A DNA stretch of 64,000 nt from Zizania palustris (GCA_019279435.1 JAAALK010000086.1:3658001-3722000), one strand, 5' to 3'. Positions 42,848 to 54,830 are shown, numbered from the stretch's first letter. Notes: generated by a model not told the origin, from the letters alone. Made by a program: numbers and translations.

Positions 42848-43760
42848 CTAGGTCAGCATGGCGCCAATCACGCTTTCTTCGGCTGTGATGTACAGCCGAA
42901 ACGGAATCCCAGCTTTGGGAGCTCTCACCACGGGTGGCGATGACAGACATTCCTTGATCTTTTCAAAGGCACATTGCTGACTTGCCCCCCAAGTGAACTC
43001 GGCTTCATTCTTTAGCCGGAGTATGGGGACAAAGGCATCAATCTTGCCAGACAAGTTAGATATAAAGCGACGCAAGTAATTCATCTTGCCTAGCAACTTC
43101 TGCACATCTTTCTTGCATGTTAGCGCTGTAGAGTTTCTAATTTTCTCAGGACTCTTAGGATCGATCTCTATACCTCTTTCATGAATCATGAACCCTAAGA
43201 ACTTTCCTACCGACACATCGAAAGTGCATTTGAGCGGGTTCATCTTTAAGTCATACTGTCGCATCCTATCAAAAGCAACTTTCAAATCGGCTAGATGGTT
43301 TCCCATAGCGTCTGATTTGACTACAACGTCATCAATGTAAACTTCTAACATAACTCCTAGCAGGTCATGAAAGATCAAGTTCATAGCACATTGATATGTG
43401 GCGCCAGCATTCTTTAAACCAAAAGTCATAACGACCCACTCGAATAAACTAACAAAACTAGGGCATCGAAAGGTTGTCTTGTAGACGTCCTCTTCGGCCA
43501 TAAAGATTTGATTATAACTAGCATTGCCATCAAGAAAACTTAGTATCTTGTGTCCTGAAGCATCGTTGATTAGCATGTTGGCTATCGGCATTGGATACTT
43601 GTCCTTGGAGTGGCCTTGTTTAGATCCCTGAAATCAATACAAACTTGTATTTTTCCGCTCCTCTTCTTTTCTACAGGTACAATGTTAGCGACCCATTCAG
43701 CGTACCTACATGGCCTAATAAATTCAGCTTTGAACAGTCGCTCCACTTCTTCTTTAACTC
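42848..43760 (-). pseudogene. pol: Element D reverse transcriptase
   Basis: After a TGA near 43757-43759 (shared with C), RT begins VKEEVERL and continues with EFIRPCRYAEWVANIV. A stop or frame change lies near 43600. The 43591-42848 frame has SFLDGNASYNQIFMAEED, MTFGLKNAGATYQ, the YIDD box near 43335, and NPLKCTFDVSVGKFLGFMIHERG. It ends with the start of RNase H (RLYITAEESVIGA). It copies the RNA genome in intact relatives. Confidence 0.87.
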
Positions 43761-44166
43761 AGTCATAGATGGCCGAATTAAAGCGTCGAGGAGGCTGTTT
43801 ATAAGGCCTAAATCTGGTTTTTATATGTAGTCGATGCTCCACGAGCTCACGGCTTAATCCCGACATTTCGCTATACTCCCACGCGAAACAATCAACATAC
43901 GACCAAAGAAACTTTATTACTTCGGCCTTCTCATCAGGCTGTAACTGTTGGTTTACAAAAGTCAGCCTCGGGATGCTACCATCACCTACGTCAACTTCTT
44001 CTAAGGGATCGGCCGACGCGAAACCCTGTCGTAATTTCTCTACTTCGCTAAAGTCCTTGATGGCTTCCGTAATACCGTCTTTAGTAGACCGATATTGTTC
44101 TACATGATACTTTAGCCAATCTAGATTACTTTTGCTAGACATGACCACTAATTTAGAAATAGCCAT
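43761..44166 (-). pseudogene. pol: Element D protease-RT linker region
   Basis: A 135-codon frame with SSKSNLDWLKYHVEQYRSTKDG, a DVGDGSIPRLTFV block, and CFAWEYSEMSGLSRELVEHRL. The last is the usual stretch before the RT fingers. It ends at YD followed by TGA. Element C has lost most of this segment (about 230 bp) between two TGAC sites. Confidence 0.8.
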
Positions 44167-44354
44167 GCTACACCAGTCGGCTTTACAGACACTAGTACAA
44201 AACGTCCTCCAGACATGCTAACAAAGTCATAATTTGAAAGATCTCTACCTGATAGACACTCTACTTTGTTGTGAATGGCATCAATGGATAAATCGGCCAA
44301 TGCCACTTGGGTCGAAGTGTCTACGGGTATGACTTCTACTTCATCGCCGTCCCA

Positions 44355-44966
44355 CTAAATTAGGCATTGGTGCAAGGTAGAGGGAATGCAACAGTTTGCG
44401 TGAATCCAGTCACACCCAAGTAGCACACTGTAGTTACCTTGCAGATCAACGAAGAAGAATGTTGTCGGCAATGTCTTGTTGCCTACTGTCAACTCCATGG
44501 AGAGCACGTCTTTGGCCTTGGAACTCTCACCGTTGAAGCCGTTGAGCATCAAGTTGGTTTTCTTCTGGTCATCCTCGTCCCTTCCAAGTTTCTTCAATAG
44601 CGAGTAAGGCATTAGGTTAACAGTGGCGCCACCATCAACAAGCATCCGGGAGATCGGCTTTCCATCAATATGACCCCTGATGTAGAGAGGCTTTAGATGG
44701 CGAGCCGAGTCCTCGGGTTTCTCAAAGATAGCATTACGCGGGTCGAGGTTCAACTTAGCAACCTTGGCCTCATCCTGCGGTAGGGAGAACTCAGAGGATA
44801 GCATGACGACGTTGATGTCCATTGCCTGGGGTGCGGGCCCCTCAGAGACGGGCAAGTAGTCGTCGTCAAGCATGTCGTCTTCATCATCACTCGGACTAGG
44901 GGCCGGATTGGACATCTCAATCGGCTTAACCTTCCATACCTGTCTCGTAGTTGGTCGAGGGCACAT
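44355..44966 (-). pseudogene. pol: Element D aspartic protease region
   Basis: About 200 codons: DDEDDMLDDDYLP, then EDSARHLKPLYIRGHIDG, the active-site block MLVDGGATVNLMPYS (about 44645-44600), SMELTVGNKTLPTTFF and LGCDWIHANCCIPSTLHQ. It ends at TAG 44355-44357 followed by TGG GAC. This is the same stop position as in element C and in the family-H fragment at 63.9 kb. The linker sequence continues beyond the stop. Confidence 0.86.
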
Positions 44967-44984
44967 TTCTTCAAAGATAGCATC

Positions 44985-47900
44985 TCACTTGTCCTTGGCT
45001 TTCCTCTCACGCATCTCATGTGCCCGTATGCATTGTAGATGCCTCTTCTGTGATTTGGACATACCTGGAGGTGCCCAAGATGGTTGTGGCTTGGTACCTA
45101 GTGCCACTGCCTGGTTTTTGTTAATTTTGGCCGAAGTGGTGCTCTCCAGCCCAGCCTCGCACGTTCTGTATTCGGAGGGGCTTTTGCTGCGGACCTCGGT
45201 AATCAGACCGACCTCGTTCAGCCAATCGGACCAGGCTCTGGCGCAAGCTTCGGCCAGAGTAGGAGGCATACCTATGCCAGGCTTCGGTGAAGGGGCCTTC
45301 GGGATTTGCACTTCCTGAGACCCTACTCTGACTGATACCTTTGGGCTCCCTGTTATTTGCCTCTTCGTGTCCTTCTTCCTCAACTTTGTTCTACACGAGT
45401 CAATTCGGAGGTACCACGGACAGCCTGTGGATGATGCCTCCCTCTGCTGTGTTTGCTTGTCCCTACCAGTCATAATATTCTGAAGGGAAACATGGAATAG
45501 TGTTATGTTGCAGAGGGTACTCCGGTTGTGATACGTACAGAGCCCATGGAGTCCCTACCTAGTTGTATGGCGGAGGCATCAGTGGCTCTAGTGGCTTCAC
45601 CCACTGTGAGCCAAACCTGTTACCCGGAGGAGGGCTCGGCAAAGTCGACGGTGTCTTGGACCAAATCAGCGAAGGGTCCTGCCAGACTAGGGGCACGTTC
45701 GGCCAGTATGGGCCAAAGCCTCCTATCGAAGGGCTTGTCCAGAGTGGTGCGGGGTTCGGCCATTGGGGGCCGAACTTGCTCTACATGGGGCTCGGCCACT
45801 GGGGTCCGAAGCCACTGTACGGGTGGTTCGGCCATTGAGGTACGAAGCCACCATAAGGAGTGTTAGGCCATCATGGCCCGAAGTCACTATGCGGAGGGCT
45901 CGGCCACTATGGTCCGAAGCCGCCCTGTGGAGTGCTCGACCAGTACGGTCCGAAGCCACCCTACGGGCTCGGCCACCGTGGTCCAAAGCCACCCTCCGAA
46001 CGCCTTAGCCCCTGTGGCTGACTTAGCCTTTTGGCGTGGGGGCCTATTTCCTTAGCTTTTCTTTGGTGTTTGTTTAACAACATTTGATAAGTTACCTTTG
46101 GCTTCTTGCGAGCCCTAGCCTAAGGAGTTGTGCTAACATTCTACTTCCACACTCCCACCTCATGATTTTTAGGTATGAGTGTGCATGTGTGTGGTTCTCC
46201 AACAATCACTGCCTTCCCCTTGGCTGACTCAGCCTGTTCTGGCTGAATCAACACTCTCTTCTCGTCGAGATCGATGGTGTTGATGGGAAAGGGGTCCTTA
46301 TCTAGCTTCATCTTTGGATTGTGGTCTATCTTCAATCATCCTTCTTCTATAGCCAATTGAACTTGTCGTCAAAAAACATTGCAGTCATTGGTATTATGCG
46401 AATGCGAATCATGCCACTTACAGTATGGATGTTTCTTTAACTCATCGGCAGATGGAATGACTTGCCCTTAGGCAACCTGAGAAGCTAGTTTTTCAAGAGG
46501 AAATCAAATATTTTATCACACTTAGTTATATCAAATGAGTACTTGACCTCGCTAGGCCGATTCTTGGTGGGATACAGCCTTAACTCGGAGCAAGTAATGG
46601 GTTTACTCTTAGCGTTCCAAACCCATTTGGCCGCATACATGTCGGCCGAATCCTCCTCTTCTTCTGATTCCTCCTCATCGGAGTATTCCATGATGTGGAT
46701 TTCAGATCTAGGCTTTGTTAAATGTTTTAAAAAAACCTTTTGTCCTTAGCTCGGCCTTCTTGGACCAGAGCCTGTTGCAAGACTTGGCTAACTTCTAAAA
46801 GGTGTTGGTTGTCTAGTCATTCCTTAATCTCAGAACACAATCCGCTAAAGGCTAGATCCATCAAATCCCTTTCTGAAATATTAAGACTAAAACATCGATT
46901 CCTGGTATCTCGAAAACGCTTGATATACTCAGAGACGCTCTCGCTAGATTTTTGTCTAACCGATGTCAAGTGTGAAAGCCTAAGTTTTGTTTCACCCGTG
47001 TAAAAGTAATGATGGAATTTTTGTTCTAATTCAGCCCACGTTTGGATAGAGTTTGGTGGGAGTGCCGAAAACCAAGTGAAAGCGGTGTCGGATGGTGAGA
47101 GAGAAAATAGTCTAAGCTTTAAAGCGTCTGACCCACTAGCTTCTCCACACTGTGCTAAAAATTGACTAACATGTTCTAGTGTGGTTTTGTTATCCTCACC
47201 GTCAAACTTGGTGAACTCAGGGACTCTATAGCCACGAGGGTAAGGTATTGTATCAAAATGATCGGGGTACGGCTTCCGATAAGCCCTAGCTCGACCCCTT
47301 GGTACGAAGCTAGTGCACTCCCTAAACAGTGCACGGATTCGCTCCTCAATGTCATCATGACCCGCTGCCTATGCATGCCTCTCATGTGGGGGCGTGACAC
47401 GTGGTGGGATGTCTGCGTGTCGGCCATGGGTCCCCTCCTCATGCGCTAGCTGTACATTGTGCTCGAGCCTATGCGTTTGTGCATGCGGTGCGGGCAGCGT
47501 GGGTAAAACTGGTGTCAGCGCAGGTGGAGGCGGTTCATGGTAGGCGGTGCTAGCTTGGCCATAAGCATAAAGATTTGTCTCGGCCATGGATATTGAGGCT
47601 GGAGATGTAATGGATTTGCCAGTGCTACCATCAGTTCTGTTGTAAATGTGATTTACCGGCGGTATGCTAGCAATAGGGGTTGGTGGCATGGCCTCAGTAA
47701 ATCCAAACCTTCTAAGTGTCACCTCTACTTGAGAGCTAACTGCCAAATCTAAACGGTTGGCTAGCAAAGCATTAATGGCTTGATCTACTGATGTTTCTAT
47801 TTTCTGCTCTATCTCTAAAGAAGATAAATGAGGCGATACTGGTGTTACCTGGATCCGAGCAAGGTCGGGGATGTTGATGTCATGCTTGATGTAGCCCGCA

Positions 47901-48109
47901 CGTGTTTCGACGTAGCTCCCAAGCATTAGGTCCTAGAGTGCCTTGACTTTTGCCTCGATCTCTGCTCGGTCTTCAGCGGGAATATCTTCAAGGGTAGGCG
48001 TCATGATGTTGCGGGTGTCGATATCCGCACCTCCCATGGGATCCATCGGTGACATATACATAGCAGTCATTGTAGATGTACTAGCGGCCGATGTAGATGT
48101 ACCCGTCAT
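44985..48109 (-). pseudogene. gag: Element D gag
   Basis: ATG at 48109 opens a Thr/Ser-rich start followed by GGADIDTRNIMTPTLEDIPAED. A TAG at 47933 matches a Gln codon in C. The 47926-47369 frame includes helical IEQKIETSVDQAINALLA. The capsid region (about 47300-46500) is spread over several frames, with an acidic EYSDEEESEEEEDSAD block (46691-46640). MKIDHNPKMKLDKDPFP follows at 46335. The 13-residue GFGPxWPxxP repeats (46010-45600) and a Lys/Arg-rich end (MSKSQKRHLQCIR, about 45060) follow. Full gag order is retained but there are many stops. Confidence 0.8.
45600..46010 (-). repeat. 39-bp coding repeats in element D gag (GFGPxWPxxP type)
   Basis: About eight degenerate units on the minus strand. 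Each encodes Gly-Phe-(Gly/Val)-Pro-x-Trp-Pro-x-x-Pro-like peptides. They are seen on the plus strand as recurring GGTTCGGCCA-TGGGG-CCGAAGCCAC words. Element C has about four. Confidence 0.8.
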
Positions 48110-48122
48110 GTTGGTGTAGTCT

Positions 48123-48140
48123 TCCCCAGCGGAGTCGCCA
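48123..48140 (-). other. Element D primer-binding site
   Basis: Minus-strand TGGCGACTCCGCTGGGGA, 7 nt inside the 5' LTR, one base different from element C's site. Confidence 0.75.
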
Positions 48141-48147
48141 AAAAGTG

Positions 48148-49489
48148 TGTTGACACAGAAATGTGCACCCGCACTTGGGTCAGTTCGACGATCCAAAAGT
48201 GTGTGGATACTTAGGGACAATCCTAAGCGTAACACAACACCGATGTCGTGTTCCGACTACCCTTAACTGTGGTAAGGGGGTGGAGTCGCCAGGTAATCAG
48301 ATCACACAGAAATAATCTAATTAGCCGAATGAAATGTATTAAACAGAACAAATCAGCAAGCCGAGCGGAGCCTGACTGATTTGAAGTATGGTGCGAAGGG
48401 TGTCGCCGAATATTACCTTCGGCGTCCAGTGTGAAGTGTCCCGACGAAGGGTATCTTTGGTGTTCGAACTGTTTCGGCCGAAGATGAACTCCGAGCCGAT
48501 CTGGATGCGACAATAACCTCCGAACAATAGGGTTCGGCGTGAAGTCTCTGATACAGTAAAATAACTTAGACTCAACGTGTGAGAGCAACCTCATCTGACG
48601 CGGGGTACGATCGTGGCGATGCCTGTCGTGACGAATCCTGTTGCGGAGCGTATTAGCGTGTGGGACTTGGTCAAACTGACAATAGCGTGACGGTCCGACA
48701 CGGGTAGTCGAAGTAGTACTCTTGCCGAGGGGTGTTCTAGCAGCCTCCAAAACCAATCTCTTAGCTTCGGGCACCTCCGGTGAAGTAGCTCCGAACGTGG
48801 AAACCTGCAACATAGTAGATTCGAAGTACCAATTCAGCCTGATGACCGAATTCTGATAAGTGTTGCACTAGGGGCAAAGGTAGCAATCTGTTACACAGAT
48901 TAGCGGATACTTCACAGGCAAAGTAACAAGGCGATAACAATCTATTACGTAGATTAACAGATACTTCACAAGTGTAGTAACAAGGATTACCACTGTTTCG
49001 AATTGGCCGTTGGAGGGCTTCCAGGCAAACCGACGAAGAGTGCAGAAAGTAAAGGTAAAATAAAGGTATGGTTCAAAGCTAGGGCTTTGTGTAGATTTTG
49101 TGTTGGGGGGTGAATGAACCGGCCTAACCCCTATATTTATAGGGGCTAGACATCTAATCTCTAAGCCTAATCCGGTAGAATCCGGTTTGATCTCGCGTGG
49201 AGCTAAGACTTAATCAAAATCGGACTCAACTCTATCTCTGCCCGAAGTGGGCCTTCGGCCAGGTCCGCCGAAGCCTGCTCCTTGGGTCGAAGCTTCGATG
49301 CGGTGGGCCTCCGAAGGCCTTCGGGCCGAAGGCTATAGGCTCGCTGGAAGCTTCTGAAGCCCATAGCTTTGTGGGCCTTCGGTGCTGTAGGGCTTCGTCT
49401 CAGCCCAGGACATGTGTATTTTCGGCCTAAATTACCAAAATTAGTATTTTGACAATCTTAACCACTAATGTCATTTTTTGCTATCAACA
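48148..49489 (-). repeat. Element D 5' LTR
   Basis: 1342 bp. It holds the same palindromic TATA region (49128-49145, CCCCTATATTTATAGGGG) and two 54-bp-type units at about 48885-48990, as in the 3' LTR. Confidence 0.93.
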
Positions 49490-49494
49490 AACCT

Positions 49495-50257
49495 ATCGGC
49501 TTGTACTCTGCAAAGATAAATAAAACATGCCAGATAACATGTTTGTATCATCAAAATCATCACAATAACAAGATTGGACCTAACCAAGATAGTAGCTAGT
49601 CATGATGAACTTAACAATACTTCAAAGTATCAGACACGCTCTATTTAGATGAACGATATACAATATGAAGAAGATACAATAGAAAGAGATATCGGACCTA
49701 ACCGATGAAGCATCGGACTACCACACCTAAATCGCATCAATCTAAGAGATCAACCTGATGTAGCCTTAGACCTAGCAAATACACCGAGATAAAATGGTGA
49801 TCATACTATTTCAGTCGATGCCTAAAGATATCAAATTGATGTAGTCGTGTGGACACTGGCCTCGTCGATATGATCATCGGGGTGGCAGGACTCATCTCTT
49901 CGCCGAAGATCAGAACGATGCTGCCTAGCTTCGAGTGCCGAATCCCGCCAGGATTAACCTTGGGAAGCAAAGGGTGGTGATGCCCCGAAGAGTTGTTTGA
50001 CAGGGTTGTGCGTGTTTTGACCTAACTAAGGGATACATATTTATAGTCCGAAGACTTGTCGTCCAAGTAATCTATCCTAAACAATTTTGGATAATCTTTA
50101 TCTTCCTACTTTTATCTCCATTGGCTTCTTCGTATCCTGTCATGTTACACGTCATGGACAAGCTTCTTTGACCATCTTTGATCGGACCTCTTTGACTTAT
50201 GTTGACCGTGCAGTATCTTTTGTGGGCCTGGCCTTTTACCAAATCTTGGCGTCAACA
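49495..50257 (-). repeat. Family-H 3' LTR, right part
   Basis: Resumes CTATCGGCTTGTACTC after element D and ends TTGGCGTCAACA. A TATA-like CTATAAATATGTATCC lies on the minus strand near 50030-50046. The following plus-strand CATGCCCCCTAGTTTCGG (50258-50275) is, inverted, a polypurine tract. This shows that the LTR is the 3' LTR of a minus-strand element whose body lies to the right. Confidence 0.85.
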
Positions 50258-50666
50258 CATGCCCCCTAGTTTCGGAGAATTAAGGGGTAACCGATGCTCG
50301 AAATTATTGGTCATCATCACCCATCTATCGTCACGTCCCTTCGAATTCTTTCTATAATGTCTTCTCAAATTTACTACTAGTAGCTGAAACCCTTTACCTC
50401 ATAATACTATAACACGCAGGGAGTCAACTTCACCTCATCTTCTTCTTTTTGCCTCTTCTTTTCTTTGGCTGTTCACACCTGTGATGGATGTTTCTTGGAC
50501 CGACGCATTTACTTATCTTTGTGGCAGCCTCGTACCAGGTTTCATCCCACACAGTTTTGTATTCGTACTCATTAAACCGAAGATCATGTTCCTCAAATCC
50601 CGAGCCTGCAAAGATCTCAACATTTCTAAAATCGTACTCATGATTACCTTTTGCCGAACATTGTGA
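50258..50666. other. Family-H polypurine tract and spacer
   Basis: The tract lies at 50258-50275 (minus CCGAAACTAGGGGGCATG). The rest holds no frame I trust. Candidate upstream exons of the antisense gene on the plus strand are weak. Confidence 0.5.
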
Positions 50667-52683
50667 ATGGCTCCACCAAATCCTATGGGGTTTTGACTCG
50701 GCTGCCGAAGAGTCACTCCTGCTCTATAAGTACTAGGTATTTCTACTTTTTCTTTTTACGCTTGTTGTTAGTCTCCGAGTTAATCGTCGTTTGCTGCGAG
50801 TATTTGTTTGAGACTGTCACTTGCTGTCTTTTATTTTCCACTAATTTTGTACCTCGACGACGCTAGAACGAGTATTGTCAACATGATTCCTGAGGTAAGT
50901 TTTTGGCATCCTTGCTATTCCTCATTTTTCTCGGTTCTTACGTTGCTTCCTTCTTTACAGCTTCATTTTTCTCACTATATATTCTTTTCATCTTCCCTCA
51001 TTGAAGAACCTGTGGGACGAAACTCTAATCCTAATGACCACTCATCCCTCTTCCATCCCCGGCTAGCTTGACTAGTATCTTAGGGTATCAGCCACCTACC
51101 ATGCCTTTTGGGATGAGATTGACATCGGTCATTGCATCGGCATTTCCCTTACTGAGCCGTATTAGAATGAGCCGATGCTAGCCGCATCTTGTTACTTCTG
51201 GTCTGATGCATTGAATGCTTTTATTTTTTGTCATGGAACGATGAGACCCACTTTGCTTGATGTCTTTTTTAACTTGTCTTGACATTGATTCATCGGCCAA
51301 TCTCTTTTCCTTTCGTTTCCAACCATCCCACTGCCTTAAAATCAAGTCAGTTGATAGCTGGGGCCGATATATCATGAGGCACAATAAGAAAACTGGCCCT
51401 GTAGATACTTGCGAACACATTGCTTTCCTCAACCTCTAGCTAGAGGAGTTTGTCTTTTGTGTATCGGCTCTAGCCCTAACATTTCAATTTCAGTTTTTAG
51501 CCGAACAGCTTGCTGCCCACGTATGGATTCCCCTTGGCCGTTACCTCCTAGGAGCTACCTACCACCTCCTTCACCTTGAATTGGCTAACCTATCGGCCGA
51601 CCTAAAGGCCCCAGGTGGTTCCTCCAGCTTTAGTTTTGTGTTTATACAGTCGATGTTATTGGAGGGACCCCTCTTGCTCAAACGTATGTTCCTGCCGATT
51701 TTCCAAAATCGAACATTTTTACCTATCGCCGCTGCTCTTCTTTGGGCGAGGTGGCGGCAATTTTTCCTGTTTTTTGTTTGTCACCCGTGGCTTTGGCCGC
51801 TTTCTTCAAGAGATTGTACCTTGGGTTCTCCGATCGAACCACCCGATTTCCTTTCGGATATTACTCGGAGTATGAACGCCCTCATCGGTTAGTTCTGCCC
51901 GATGTGTCCCGAGATGAAGAATCCCTTCGTATCTTTTCAGCCACAACCTTTCCTTGCTTGCTCCCTATTAACTTTACCGATGAGCATCCTTGGCAATGCT
52001 CCTATGAGTTCTACCACTCATCGGTCTTCTTAAGGCAGCTAGGCTTCAGCCAGCTCCTGCCCCATCTCTTTTTTGTCAATCAAATTCGAACCAGTGGGAG
52101 AGTCATGAATGCCTTGGAGTGGGACCGCCTTTCCCATTTGACCAATGGGATCCCTGCCGGAGGCCTTGTTTCCTGGATGACCTGTCAGGCGACCTCCACC
52201 GATGGTGGGGCAAAGTGAAGTAACATATCTTCAACCACTCCTCATCGATTTACCAAGAGTGTCTTCAAGAGGTGATGCTGATACGGGACCTGAGGTAAAC
52301 AATTTGACTCACCCTTTCACTTGCTTCCACTATCTTCCTTTTATTTTTTCTGATTGACTTTGCCTCTTGAAGGAAGACAACCGTGATGCCCCCCTCGTGA
52401 GCTCTAGTGGTCGGCCAATACGATACGAACAAGTATCGGCCACTACAAATTTGGGCATCGGTTCCCCTACTCCCTCGGCATGGATAAGTGGCAAGCGGTC
52501 CTGATCAGCTGTGTTTTAGAGAAGGTTGACTTGGAGGCGAAGCCGAAGGGAGTCCATTGGGCATTAGCCTGGATTTGTGTAGCACACTTGCCCTATAATC
52601 TGGAAGACTCTATATTGTTAATTTCATATGAATTGGTTTTGAGATTTTTGTCTAAGAGTGATGCCTCTGCATCGGCCGTCTAA
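50667..52683 (+). pseudogene. Family-H antisense gene of plant-mobile-domain type, decayed
   Basis: Plus-strand coding remains lie opposite to the H element. Readable blocks are LAAHVWIPLGRYLLGATYHLLHLEL (about 51505-51580), then after frame changes FGYYSEYERPHRL (about 51855) and RIFSATTFPCLLPINF (about 51930). After these come SYEFYHSSVFLRQLGF (about 51998), and NALEWDRL (about 52110). This pattern recalls the plant mobile domain (aminotransferase-like) proteins known from grass transposons. Intron-like segments are GTAAGT..TTTACAG (50897 to about 50960), an acceptor TTTCAGTTTTTAG before 51500, and GTAAAC..CTCTTGAAG (about 52293-52370). Frame shifts and stops show decay. The start is uncertain and the 3' end may reach the Sirevirus insertion. 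The domain call rests on pattern memory. Confidence 0.55.
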
Positions 52684-52851
52684 AGGTGATACCGTCGGTA
52701 TCGGTTGTCTTGTGTGTAGATCTTTATGCTTTGTCCGAACGTTTGAAAAATATTTCCTTAAGTACTTCTCATTCGGCCTCTTCCCATATCTCCGACATAG
52801 TCGCCATCAATCCATTTTTGTCTCATCGATGAATTTAGGTACCCATGAAGG
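52684..52851. other. Family-H sequence up to the Sirevirus insertion
   Basis: No supported ORF. It ends with GAAGG (52847-52851), the left target duplication of the Sirevirus, repeated at 63655-63659. Confidence 0.6.
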
Positions 52852-54811
52852 TGAGAAACCAAGGGTTGGTTTCGGTGTTTTGTGATGAGTGATTGACAGG
52901 ATTTTACCCTCTGTTCGAAGGGTACCTCCGAAGGGGCTTCGGAGGTGGTTTCACCGAAGGGTGTTCGGTGTTTGCTTGCTGCAGCTGTTGCAGCGGAGTG
53001 TGCTCGTCGGAGGGGTCCGACAGTACGCGATGACTGGGTTCGTACCGAAGGGTTCGGTACTTTGGGCGGTACACCGGAGTGTGTGCCGGAGATTGCTAAC
53101 CCGGAGAGGTCTCTGGAGTACTGGATACACTTGTCTGTTTGTCGGTGGTGCGCAGGGACTTCGGAGGCGACGGACAAGGTTCGAGCCTGGTGAACCTGGG
53201 TCGAGCGGGAGGCTTGATGCCAGGGGAGCGGGGAGCTCCGTCACGGTGGCTGCGAAGGTGGTCCGGGTCGGTCCTCGGGTCGAGGCGTGCCAGGTGAAGG
53301 CAGAGAGTGCGGAGCGTGGCTCCGGCTGAAGGTACTCCGAGACAAAGTCCTCGGAGGTGAGGCACTTCGAAGGTACTCCGAATGGAGTGACTTCGGAGTT
53401 GGTTGGATCAAGTCCTCTGCGGAGGCAAGGTGTTCGAAGTGTGCTCCGGGGGGAGACATTCGAAGGTACCCGACGAAGGTCTCAGAAGTCGAGGCGCATC
53501 GAAGGCATGGTCCGGGTGAGGCTCGTCGAGGAGTGTGCTCGGGGAGAGACACTGCGACGAAGTGCTCATGGAATGCTTCATGCGGAGGCCTTGGACGAAG
53601 GAGGGACTTCGAAGGGTGGTACTCCGAAGGTGGGGCTTCGGAGTGAGGATGACTTGAGGTACTTCGGCCTGCATGGCTTCGGTACACGGACTGACGGAGT
53701 TCGAGCTGGGTGAAGCTGCGAAGCCATGGTGGTCCACTCCGGAGGTGTTGGTGCGAAGGCCCAAGAGCTTTGACGGCTTCGGCTCAAAACCGTCAGTGTA
53801 TCGGAGACTGACTTCGGTGGAGCGAAGGCCATCTGGCTTCAGGCTTCTCACCGAAGCTACCGCACCCTCGCGTGCGAAGGGAGGATTCCAGAAGGTCAAA
53901 GACTGCAAAGGCTGACACTGTCTGTTCTGTAAAAGGCTGACACTGTCCCCCTCTGCAAAGCTGACAGAGAAGCCTCCAAAATAAAGGTGGACTGCCTTTT
54001 GTACCCCTTAGTTCTGTAGAGACAAATCTTTTGTAAACCCTAGGGGTAGTGTAGTCATTTCCTTTGGGTGAACTGTGGGCTATAAATATGGGGGCTCGGT
54101 AGGTAACATTTAACACATTGAGCATTTACTGTTGAGCTCCTGTAGCCACATACTTCGATTGTAATACATCCAGAGAGTTCATTTTTGTGTTCCTTGTTCA
54201 AGCGGCGAAGCCCTGCTTCTTTGTGCTTTTTGCTTGAGCTCGCGTTACATACCTCGCCTGTTGTAGTGCACCGAAGCCTGTTGAGGCGAAGGCTGTTTTT
54301 GTGCGAGGTGTGTTTTGTCAGTGTGCGTTCGCTCTGTGTAACAGGAGGCGTGACCTCGCTGCTTACTAGTGAAGCCCTGATTGTTGCCCGTTTTGCTTCT
54401 TGTGTCGAAGCCCCTAGTGTAGTCTGTCTGTGTGCGTGTAGACCTTCGTGTACAAAGCTCAGCACCAGTTGCTGCTGCCAAGTACTTGGTCGAAGTCCTT
54501 AGAGGGCTGTCCACTCTTGCGAAGGGTGAAGTGCGAAGCCTGCTCGAAGCACCCTGTGTGCGGAGCCTGCACTGACTAAGCAGAGTAGATTTCCGAGGGT
54601 TGTAAGTGGATCGAAGTCTTCTTGGCTTCAAACTTTTGCTCCTCCGAAGCCTGTGTTCAAAGGTGTTGAAGTACCTCCGAACCAGACTTTCGAAGGTAGT
54701 GTTCGAAGCCTGTTCCGCAGAAGACAGAACTGAAACCGAAGGCTAGTTTTTAAGCCCGAAATTTTAAAAGCTCCCATTCACCCCCCCCTGGTCGCCGTTT
54801 CCGGTCCAACA
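52852..54811 (+). repeat. Sirevirus 5' LTR
   Basis: 1960 bp, TGAGAAACC to CCGGTCCAACA. It is dense in CG and in GAAGG/CTTCGG words. It contains palindromes ACCTCCGAAG-GGG-CTTCGGAGGT (52924-52946) and CACCGAA-GGGTG-TTCGGTG (52952-52970), and a TATA box TATAAATA at 54081-54088. ORF-like frames inside it are by-products of base composition and repeat exactly in the other LTR. Confidence 0.96.
54081..54088 (+). promoter_or_regulatory. Sirevirus LTR TATA box
   Basis: TATAAATA in GGGCTATAAATATGGGGGC context. The R region should start about 30 nt further. The identical box in the 3' LTR is at 62919-62926. Confidence 0.8.
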
Positions 54812-54813
54812 AT

Positions 54814-54830
54814 TGGTATCAGAGCGGGTT
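54814..54830 (+). other. Sirevirus primer-binding site (Met-tRNA type)
   Basis: TGGTATCAGAGCGGGTT, 2 nt after the LTR. It is the classic complement of the initiator Met-tRNA 3' end used by plant copia elements. Confidence 0.93.

Larger units (their letters stand above)
39035..49489 (-). mobile_element. Element D: Tat-lineage gypsy element nested in a family-H LTR
   Basis: This minus-strand element of 10,455 bp is flanked by a perfect AACCT duplication (39030-39034, 49490-49494). LTRs are 39035-40367 and 48148-49489. Order in its own orientation: LTR, primer-binding site, gag, protease, RT, RNase H, second RNase H, Pro-rich linker, integrase, polypurine tract, LTR. It is the same family as element C but keeps the gag and RT segments C has lost. 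There is no antisense gene. Stops are scattered through gag and pol. Confidence 0.94.

Noticed and set aside
52889..53908. Overlapping ORFs of 80-166 codons on both strands of the Sirevirus LTRs
   Set aside because: They repeat in the 3' LTR, overlap in up to five frames, and arise from GC-rich GAAGG/CTTCGG words. No domain is seen, and LTRs are not expected to code.
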